12,050 bases of DNA, taken from an uncultured Pelagibacteraceae bacterium. GTDB taxonomy: Bacteria; Pseudomonadota; Alphaproteobacteria; Pelagibacterales; Pelagibacteraceae. A program made the position numbers and the translations under genes. Positions 1 to 5,769 of the stretch are shown piece by piece (position 1 is the stretch's first letter; the number at the start of each line of letters is the position of its first letter). The notes under the pieces are model-generated. The model searched no databases. It was not told where the DNA came from and was given only the letters and a program-made list of their open reading frames with translations. Where the stretch lies: contig CACLNK010000032.1 in assembly GCA_902608305.1 (NCBI GenBank), positions 1-12,050 on the forward strand. Reading direction: 5' to 3'.

Positions 1-1818
1 GAAGGAAAAAGAATTACATGGATAAAACCTTATAAAAAAATTAAAGACATTAAATATAGCAAGTCTGAAGTCCAAATAAAATGGTATGAAGATGGAACTC
101 TTAATGCATCTGAAAATTGTATTGATAGACATCTCAAGAATAAAAAAGATAAGACTGCAATAATTTGGGTTGGAGACAATCCAAAAGATACAAAAAAAAT
201 AACATATCAACAACTTCACAAAGAAGTTTCAAAAACTGCTAACGGATTAAAAAGCCTAGGTATCAAAAAAGGAGATAGAGTAACAATTTATTTAACAATG
301 ATACCTGAGCTAGCTATTACAATGTTGGCTTGCGCAAGGATTGGTGCAATCCATTCAATAATTTTTGGGGGTTTTTCTTCAGACTCTATAGCAGGAAGAA
401 TAAATGATTGTAAATCTGAATATATTATAACTGCCGATGAAGGAGTCAGAGGTGGAAAAACTATTGATTTGAAAACAATTACTGATGAAGCATTAATGAA
501 ATGTCCTGATGTAAAAAAATGTATAGTAGTTAAAAGAACAGGAAATTATATAAATTGGGTTGATGGACGTGATGTTTGGTACGAAGATATTGTTAAAACT
601 GCGCCAGCTCATTGTGAGCCTGAAGAAATGAATGCAGAAGATCCATTATTTATCCTTTACACCTCAGGGTCAACTGGAAAACCTAAAGGCGTTTTACATA
701 CTACGGGTGGCTATATGGTCTATGCTTCAATGACACATCAATATATTTTTAATTATAAACCAAAAGATATTTATTGGTGTACTGCTGACATTGGTTGGAT
801 AACTGGACATAGTTATATTATTTATGGACCACTTTCTAATGGAGCAACAACAATTATGTTTGAGGGTATTCCAACATATCCTGACAACTCAAGATGGTGG
901 CAAATAGTTGATAAATATAAAGTAAATATATTTTATACTGCTCCAACTGCTATTAGAGCATTAATGCGGGAAGGTGATGGACCAGTTAAAAAAACATCAA
1001 GAAAATCAATAAAATTGCTTGGTACTGTTGGAGAACCAATAAATCCTGAGGCATGGATGTGGTATTATAAAACTGTTGGAAATTCAAAATGTCCAATTGT
1101 AGATACATGGTGGCAAACAGAAACAGGTGGAATTTTAATTAGTCCACAAGTAGGCGCTATAGATTTAAAACCCGGATCTGTAACAAAACCCTTTTATGGA
1201 ATAAAACCAGTTATTGTTGATAAAAACGGAAAAGTACTTAAAGGCGAGTGCGAAGGAAGACTATGTATTGCACAATCATGGCCAGGTCAAATGAGAACTG
1301 TTTATGGTGACCATGAAAGATTTATTAAAACTTATTTTTCACAATTTGATGGAAAATATTTTACTGGGGATGGATGCAGAAGAGATAAAGATGGATATTA
1401 TTGGATAACTGGTCGAGTAGATGATGTAATTATTGTTTCGGGGCATAATTTAGGTACAGCTGAAATTGAAAGTGCATTTGTTGCTCATCCAAAAGTTGCT
1501 GAAGCTGCTGTAGTTGGCTATCCACATGATATTAAAGGTAATGGATTATATTGTTATGTAACTTTGAATGTTGGAGAAAAAGTTGATGGCGATCTTGAAA
1601 GAGAGTTAAAACTTTGGGTTAGAAAACAAATTGGACCAATTGCAACACCAGACTTTATACATTTTTCACCAGGATTACCAAAAACTAGATCTGGAAAAAT
1701 CATGAGAAGAATTCTTCGTAAAATTGCAGCTAATGAACATAATCAATTAGGAGATACAACAACATTAGCTGATCCAAGTGTTGTTGAAAGTTTAGTTAAT
1801 AATAGAAAAAATATTTAA
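1..1818 (+). CDS. acs: Acetyl-CoA synthetase (AMP-forming), 5' end outside window
   Basis: Cytoplasmic enzyme that makes acetyl-CoA from acetate, ATP and CoA through acetyl-adenylate. The frame is open from base 1, so 605 residues are visible. Adding 43 to the visible codon number gives Salmonella Acs numbering for the C-terminal half, so about 43 residues are missing. Visible motifs: P-loop-like YTSGSTGKPKG (codons 220-230), acetate-pocket WWQTETGG (codons 370-377, with the W414 equivalent at 371), hinge TGRVDD (R515/D517 equivalents at 472/474), CoA arginine R584 equivalent at 541, and C-terminal PKTRSGK with the acetylatable lysine (K609 equivalent) at 566. Odd points: codon 483 is Asn where the family has Arg526 (VSGHN instead of VSGHR), and the GVRAGR CoA motif reads GVRGGK. 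The neighbouring symporter operon suggests acetate uptake and activation are linked. The family call is certain; acetate rather than propionate is likely from the double-Trp pocket. Confidence 0.97.
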   Translation, partial: EGKRITWIKPYKKIKDIKYSKSEVQIKWYEDGTLNASENCIDRHLKNKKDKTAIIWVGDNPKDTKKITYQQLHKEVSKTANGLKSLGIKKGDRVTIYLTMIPELAITMLACARIGAIHSIIFGGFSSDSIAGRINDCKSEYIITADEGVRGGKTIDLKTITDEALMKCPDVKKCIVVKRTGNYINWVDGRDVWYEDIVKTAPAHCEPEEMNAEDPLFILYTSGSTGKPKGVLHTTGGYMVYASMTHQYIFNYKPKDIYWCTADIGWITGHSYIIYGPLSNGATTIMFEGIPTYPDNSRWWQIVDKYKVNIFYTAPTAIRALMREGDGPVKKTSRKSIKLLGTVGEPINPEAWMWYYKTVGNSKCPIVDTWWQTETGGILISPQVGAIDLKPGSVTKPFYGIKPVIVDKNGKVLKGECEGRLCIAQSWPGQMRTVYGDHERFIKTYFSQFDGKYFTGDGCRRDKDGYYWITGRVDDVIIVSGHNLGTAEIESAFVAHPKVAEAAVVGYPHDIKGNGLYCYVTLNVGEKVDGDLERELKLWVRKQIGPIATPDFIHFSPGLPKTRSGKIMRRILRKIAANEHNQLGDTTTLADPSVVESLVNNRKNI

Positions 1819-2441
1819 AAATTTATTAAATTAATAAATTCTTTTTTAATATTGTCCCATTTAAGAATCATGGAGTTTAAAACTATTTTTTTATCCAAAG
1901 ATTTTAATTCTTCAGCAACAGGAGACCATTCATATAAAGCCAAAGCGCTTTCATTGAAAGGCAAATTTAAATAATATTTTTGCCAATCAATTTTTTCTAG
2001 TCTTTCGTTAAACTTTTTTTTTGAACTTTCTATAATGTCATTTGGCATTTCATTTTTAATTTCTTCATTTAATATTTCTTCATAAATATTTTTTGCACCT
2101 AATGTTTGGTCAAAATTAGAATTATTTTTAAGATAAGAAAGACAATAAAAAGTAAGATCTTGTAAAGCTACAGCAAATATATTCCATTTAGCTTTATTTA
2201 TTGATCCCAAAAAAATTTCATCCTCAAACATCAAAATATACTTGGCTCCCATTCTAGTTTTCAGATAACCATACAAAGTTTCTTGAGAAACCCAAGCTGA
2301 CTTTCTTTGAATAAAGTTTTTTAATTCAGAAATATTGGTAATTTTCTTTTTAGGTTTTAAAAAATTAAATAGTGGAGTAATGTATTCCTTCAAATACTCA
2401 AGCTTTAGGTCTCTAAGTTTAATCTTATATTTTATAGCCAT
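1815..2441 (-). CDS. Conserved-looking hypothetical protein, 208 aa, next to acs
   Basis: I do not recognise a named family. The ATG at 2441-2439 is preferred because GGAAG sits four bases upstream of it; an in-frame GTG at 2477 would add 12 residues but has no comparable site. There is no signal peptide and no clear membrane helix, so it is probably soluble and cytoplasmic. The segment at residues 43-88 (RKSAWVSQETLYGYLKTRMG, then MFEDEIF and an INKAKW stretch) looks constrained: aromatic-rich, low in the Asn/Lys drift of the rest, and reminiscent of an uncharacterised alphaproteobacterial protein, though that is memory only. The middle (about 110-165) is acidic and lysine-rich helix. The stop overlaps the acs stop by four bases, and the gene is divergent from the symporter operon. 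Location between acs and the transporter hints at a role in acetate use, but no function can be read from the sequence. Confidence 0.8.
   Translation of the reverse strand: MAIKYKIKLRDLKLEYLKEYITPLFNFLKPKKKITNISELKNFIQRKSAWVSQETLYGYLKTRMGAKYILMFEDEIFLGSINKAKWNIFAVALQDLTFYCLSYLKNNSNFDQTLGAKNIYEEILNEEIKNEMPNDIIESSKKKFNERLEKIDWQKYYLNLPFNESALALYEWSPVAEELKSLDKKIVLNSMILKWDNIKKEFINLINF
1820..1847. terminator. AT-only hairpin with T-tracts between convergent genes
   Basis: AATTTATTA (1820-1828) pairs perfectly with TAATAAATT (1832-1840) around a three-base loop, followed by a T run at 1842-1847. Reading the other strand, the hairpin is also followed by T-rich sequence (complement of the A run around 1806-1820). 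It could therefore end transcription in both directions for acs and the opposing gene. It has no G-C pairs, so it would be weak and could be chance in DNA this AT-rich. It lies inside the last codons of the minus-strand gene. Confidence 0.35.
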
Positions 2442-2486
2442 TTTACTTCCATTTTTACCCTTAATTTCAAAAAACACATAGCTATA

Positions 2487-2514
2487 TTGGCCATTTTAGG
2501 GGTTCCATTATATT
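2487..2514. promoter_or_regulatory. Candidate overlapping divergent promoters
   Basis: The gap between the hypothetical gene and the DUF4212 gene must hold start signals for both. On the plus strand TTGGCC (2487-2492) and TATATT (2509-2514) are 16 bases apart, a plausible -35/-10 pair for the symporter operon. On the minus strand a perfect TATAAT lies at 2512-2507, about 65 bases upstream of the hypothetical gene's ATG, without a convincing -35. The two -10 elements overlap, so the two promoters could exclude each other. These are short matches in AT-rich DNA and remain guesses. Confidence 0.3.
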
Positions 2515-2529
2515 GCTAAAATAAGTATG

Positions 2530-2554
2530 CTCCCGTTCTTTAACCTATAGGGAG
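2530..2554 (+). promoter_or_regulatory. Possible SD-masking hairpin before symporter operon
   Basis: CTCCC (2530-2534) is complementary to GGGAG (2550-2554), with a 15-base loop. The 3' arm is the core of the strong AGGGAGG ribosome binding site (2549-2555) of the DUF4212 gene, six bases before its ATG. Folding would hide that site. The stem is only five pairs, four of them G-C, so it would be marginally stable. The complementarity is visible; a regulatory role is inference. Confidence 0.35.
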
Positions 2555-2561
2555 GGAAAAA

Positions 2562-2819
2562 ATGTCAAACAAAGCTAAACACTGGGAAAAAACTAAAGGG
2601 CAAATGATTGTTACTTTGCTTCTTTGGTTCTTTTTTGGTTATGTTATCTTCATGTTTGGTGAAAGTATTAATTCAGCTAGTTTTCTTGGATACCCTTTAG
2701 CATACTATATGTGTGCTCAAGGATCTTTAATTGCATTTGTCGTAATTCTTTTTTGGTCAGCAAATAGGCAAGAGAAAATTGACGAAGAATTTGGTTTTAC
2801 CAGCGGGGAGGATGATTAA
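2562..2819 (+). CDS. DUF4212 small membrane subunit of sodium/solute symporter
   Basis: An 85-residue inner-membrane protein matching the DUF4212 / Na+ symporter small-subunit family, which is almost always encoded directly before a VC_2705-type SSS transporter, as here. Two hydrophobic helices are seen at about residues 14-36 and 47-66. They enclose the family's typical GYPLAYYMCAQGSL stretch (about 43-56), followed by a charged tail beginning SANRQEKIDEEFG. Length is normal for the family. The start is fixed by a very strong AGGGAGG site six bases upstream. Its stop shares one base with the start of the symporter (TAATG), which indicates translational coupling and probably a two-subunit complex. 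Its exact role is not established; an accessory or assembly function is inferred from co-occurrence. Confidence 0.93.
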   Translation: MSNKAKHWEKTKGQMIVTLLLWFFFGYVIFMFGESINSASFLGYPLAYYMCAQGSLIAFVVILFWSANRQEKIDEEFGFTSGEDD

Positions 2820-4657
2820 TGTTTAAAGGAAAATTTATCGACAACTTACCTAAAATTTATGGAACGTATACTGGTGGTTTCTTAGTATTCATCATATTGA
2901 TGGCTATTGCGGAACAAGCGGGTATGACGGCCAAAACAATAGGTATTATGTTTGTAGCTTTTACAGTTTGTATCTACGCATTTATTGGGTGGCTATCTAG
3001 AACTGTACAAGTAGACGCGTACTATGTTGCTGGACGGACGGTTCCAACAGTTTTCAATGGTATGGCGACTGCAGCTGACTGGATGTCGGGTGCGTCTTTC
3101 GTGGCCATGGCTGGTGGAATTTACTTTGGTGGTTATACATATATGGCATTCTTAGTTGGTTGGACTGGGGGTTACATATTAGTATCTTCACTACTTGCAC
3201 CATATTTACGTAAATTTGGTTGTTATACTGTGCCAGACTTTATTGGAACAAGATACGGCGGAAATGTAGCTAGATTTTGTGCCGTAGTTGTTTTAACTTT
3301 AGCGTCTTTCACATATGTGACAGCTCAGATTAACGCAACAGGAACTATTGCTGCTAGAGCACTTCATATTCCATTCGAGTTAGGAGTATGGGTTGGATTA
3401 ATAAGTATTTTGTTATGCTCAATGTTAGGTGGAATGAGAGCGGTTACTTGGACACAAGTTGCTCAGTACATCGTGTTGATCACAGCATACTTAATTCCAA
3501 TTTTCTGGATAAGTAACAGAGGTGGCTACGGCTTATTTCCACATTTAATGTTGGGAGAAGAAGTTGCAAGACTAGGTGAACTAGAAGCTCAATTTGGTTT
3601 AGTTAAAAACGCTGCAGCAGATATTGCGGCGGCTGGTGTACCAGGTGGTTTGAAATCTATTTCTTTACCACACTCAGGTGTACCTGAAGGTGGAATGGCT
3701 GCTTGGAAATTTATTTCATTAGCTCTTTGTATGATGGTAGGAACTGCTTCTTTACCACATATCTTAATGAGATACTTCACAACGCCTAGCGTAAAAGCAG
3801 CAAGAAAATCAGTAGCATGGTCGCTATTCTTTATCTTCTTGCTTTATTCTTCAGCACCAATGTTAGCAACATTATCCAAATTACAATTAATGGATCCTAC
3901 TTTAGCAACAGGTATTATTGGAAAACCAATAGCCGATGTTATGTCTATAGATTGGGTTACTGCATGGACTGCACAAAAACAAGCTTTCATTGCTGACTTT
4001 AATGGAGACGGAATCCTTCAGTTAAATGAATGGTTCATGAGAGGTGATGTTGTAGTATTATCAACACCTGAAGTGGCTGGATTACCTTATGTAATTTCAG
4101 GACTAGTTGCTGCCGGAGGAATGGCTGCTGCGATGTCAACTGCTGATGGTCTTGTTCTTGCGATCGCGAATGCTTTATCACATGATATCTATTTCAAAAT
4201 GATAGATCCAAAAGCAGACGTAAGAAAAAGATTGATAGTGGCTCGTGCACTTCTAGTCGTAATTGGTGGTTTTGGAGCATATATTGCATCTATGAGGATC
4301 ACTAGTATCCTTGGTGCAGTTGCTTGGGCATTTGACTTTGCGATGTCTGGATTGTTCTTCCCACTTGTACTTGGTGTATGGTGGAAGAGAGCAACAAGAC
4401 AAGGTGCAATTGCTGGTATGATTGCAGGTCTTGCATCAGGAACTGCTTATCTAATCTATGTATATCCTAAGTTTATGGGTAACCCTGCATGGTTGGGTAT
4501 TGACCACTTACGTTTCGGTATTATCGGAGCTAGCGTATGTTTAGTTGTGATGGTTGTTGTTAGTTTAATGACACCTGAACCTGACAGTGCTACGCAGAAG
4601 ATGGTAGACGAACTTAGAGTACCAAGTGGTAAAACTATTCTTGGTAAACAACACTAA
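2819..4657 (+). CDS. VC_2705-type sodium/solute symporter (ActP-like, SSS family)
   Basis: A 612-residue, many-helix inner-membrane transporter of the solute:sodium symporter family, VC_2705 subgroup, often annotated as cation/acetate symporter. Supporting motifs: GR-VPTVFNGMATAADWMSGAS near residues 72-93, typical of this subgroup; the SSS signature beginning GGMRAVTWTQV at 204; and AAMSTADG (437-444), whose Ser/Thr correspond to the Na2 sodium-site segment. Residues 393-404 (DFNGDGILQLNE) fit a canonical EF-hand calcium loop in a hydrophilic segment between helices. A strong GGGGAGG lies seven bases upstream of the ATG, and the start overlaps the DUF4212 stop by one base. The gene is visibly richer in G+C than its neighbours, consistent with a conserved, well-expressed membrane protein rather than clear transfer. 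The substrate is probably acetate or another short carboxylate, judged from acs nearby; this is not proven by sequence. Confidence 0.94.
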   Translation: MFKGKFIDNLPKIYGTYTGGFLVFIILMAIAEQAGMTAKTIGIMFVAFTVCIYAFIGWLSRTVQVDAYYVAGRTVPTVFNGMATAADWMSGASFVAMAGGIYFGGYTYMAFLVGWTGGYILVSSLLAPYLRKFGCYTVPDFIGTRYGGNVARFCAVVVLTLASFTYVTAQINATGTIAARALHIPFELGVWVGLISILLCSMLGGMRAVTWTQVAQYIVLITAYLIPIFWISNRGGYGLFPHLMLGEEVARLGELEAQFGLVKNAAADIAAAGVPGGLKSISLPHSGVPEGGMAAWKFISLALCMMVGTASLPHILMRYFTTPSVKAARKSVAWSLFFIFLLYSSAPMLATLSKLQLMDPTLATGIIGKPIADVMSIDWVTAWTAQKQAFIADFNGDGILQLNEWFMRGDVVVLSTPEVAGLPYVISGLVAAGGMAAAMSTADGLVLAIANALSHDIYFKMIDPKADVRKRLIVARALLVVIGGFGAYIASMRITSILGAVAWAFDFAMSGLFFPLVLGVWWKRATRQGAIAGMIAGLASGTAYLIYVYPKFMGNPAWLGIDHLRFGIIGASVCLVVMVVVSLMTPEPDSATQKMVDELRVPSGKTILGKQH

Positions 4658-4667
4658 ATAACTTTTT

Positions 4668-4705
4668 TTAAAGGGGCGATTTTTCGCCCCTTTAACTCTT
4701 TTTTT
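4668..4705 (+). terminator. Strong intrinsic terminator after the symporter
   Basis: AAAGGGGCGA (4670-4679) pairs with TCGCCCCTTT (4684-4693) around a TTTT loop, extendable by two A-T pairs on the outside. It is followed by a T-rich tract ending at 4705. This is the only GC-rich perfect hairpin in the window. It starts 11 bases after the symporter stop and its T-tract ends nine bases before the next ATG. A T run also precedes it on the 5' side and an A run follows it, so some bidirectional action is possible. Confidence 0.92.
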
Positions 4706-4714
4706 CAAAAAAAA

Positions 4715-5056
4715 ATGGATATACCTTTATACATTTATGTAATTGATTATGTGCTAGGCGCAGTAATGTATACACTAATCGGCAGATCAGCTATGAACAT
4801 CTTCCAAAGAGAAGATTCTGAATTTTTCTTTATGAAAGTATTTGTGAAGTTAACTAACCCAATTTTAAATTTTTTCAAATTTTTAACCCCAAGTTTTCTT
4901 GTTAGAGCTATTATTCCGCTCTACATTGCTTGGTTTATTTTTATGATCAGATTTTATTTAATGCCTATCTTGCTGGGATATGGTGAAATGGGGATGCTTT
5001 CTTTTCCAATAGATAGTGAAATTTCAAGACTATTGTATAATCTTTTCGGTAAATAA
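4715..5056 (+). CDS. Small two-helix membrane protein, possibly YggT-like
   Basis: A 113-residue integral membrane protein. Hydrophobic helices are at about residues 4-24 (YVIDYVLGAVMYTLIGRSAM) and 62-88 (LVRAIIPLYIAWFIFMIRFY and onward), separated by an amphipathic stretch with KLTNPILNFFKFLTPSF. The helix, 'L-TNPIL---K-LTPSF', helix layout resembles the YggT family of small bacterial membrane proteins, but the match is loose. No Shine-Dalgarno is visible: the ATG directly follows the T-tract of the symporter terminator and an A8 run. It must therefore be translated either from read-through mRNA or from a transcript starting at or just before the ATG. The function is unknown. The reading frame is well supported by composition and by the conserved-looking helix pattern. 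Confidence 0.8.
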   Translation: MDIPLYIYVIDYVLGAVMYTLIGRSAMNIFQREDSEFFFMKVFVKLTNPILNFFKFLTPSFLVRAIIPLYIAWFIFMIRFYLMPILLGYGEMGMLSFPIDSEISRLLYNLFGK

Positions 5057-5083
5057 TAATTTTATTTTTATTTAGAATTGATA

Positions 5084-5099
5084 CTAGTAATCTAGTAAT
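5084..5099. repeat. 8-bp tandem repeat before rpe
   Basis: CTAGTAAT occurs twice in direct tandem (5084-5091, 5092-5099), two bases before the rpe ATG. The same bases contain a small inverted repeat, ACTAG (5083-5087) and CTAGT (5092-5096). It could be an operator or the -10 area of an rpe promoter, or simply a small duplication. There is no ribosome binding site in this leader. Confidence 0.5.
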
Positions 5100-5101
5100 T
5101 A

Positions 5102-5761
5102 ATGAAAAAAATACAAATTTCACCTTCTATTTTATCTTCAAATTTTAGTGAATTGGGCAACGAAATTAAAAGATTAGAAGAAGGAGGAGCCGACATGATT
5201 CACGTTGATGTAATGGATGGACATTTTGTTCCTAATTTAACTATAGGTCCACCAGTAATTAAAGCTTTGAGAAATTATTCTACTTTACCTTTTGATGTTC
5301 ATCTGATGATATCACCTGTACATAAATATATTAAAGATTATGCAGACGCAGGAGCTGATATAATTACAATACATCCTGAAGCAACAGAAAATTTAGAAGA
5401 ATCTATAAATTTAATTAAAAAATTAAATAAAAAAATTGGTTTATCACTTAATCCAGATACACCAATTGATATAATTAAAAAATTCCTACCTTTAATAGAT
5501 CTTGTATTAATTATGAGTGTTTATCCTGGATTTGGAGGACAAAAATTTATTCCTAAGGTGATAGATAAAATTAAAGAATTAAAAAATATTAAAGAAAAAC
5601 AAAATATAAAATTTGATATTGAGGTTGATGGAGGCATTGATTTTGAGAATTCAAAATTAGTAGTTGAAGCTGGAGCTAATATCTTAGTATCTGGTACTAC
5701 AATTTTTAAAAATAATGACGGTAATATAAAAAAAAATATTGAAACTCTTAAATCAATTTAA
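5102..5761 (+). CDS. rpe: Ribulose-phosphate 3-epimerase
   Basis: Interconverts ribulose 5-phosphate and xylulose 5-phosphate in the pentose phosphate pathway; a cytoplasmic (beta/alpha)8 barrel. At 219 residues the length is normal. Conserved elements in order: SPSILSSNF (7-15), metal ligands in HVDVMDG (H34, D36), FDVHLMI (H67), LNPDTP (116-121), the phosphate-loop glycines PGFGGQ (142-147), EVDGGI with the catalytic Asp176, and the second phosphate-binding stretch LVSGTTIF. The usual VNPGFGGQSF reads VYPGFGGQKF here, a mild variation. The start is set by the family's N-terminus; no ribosome binding site is seen. Eight bases separate its stop from the next gene, so rpe, the heparinase-like gene and purH probably form one operon. 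Confidence 0.97.
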   Translation: MKKIQISPSILSSNFSELGNEIKRLEEGGADMIHVDVMDGHFVPNLTIGPPVIKALRNYSTLPFDVHLMISPVHKYIKDYADAGADIITIHPEATENLEESINLIKKLNKKIGLSLNPDTPIDIIKKFLPLIDLVLIMSVYPGFGGQKFIPKVIDKIKELKNIKEKQNIKFDIEVDGGIDFENSKLVVEAGANILVSGTTIFKNNDGNIKKNIETLKSI

Positions 5762-5769
5762 AATTAAAA

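Noticed and set aside
2478..2561. Riboswitch in the leader of the symporter operon
   Set aside because: The leader is under 90 bases and shows only a five-pair stem at the SD; no known aptamer pattern can be recognised.
3589..3780. Minus-strand ORF inside the symporter gene
   Set aside because: Pure shadow of a strongly supported membrane protein gene; no ribosome binding site and no family features.
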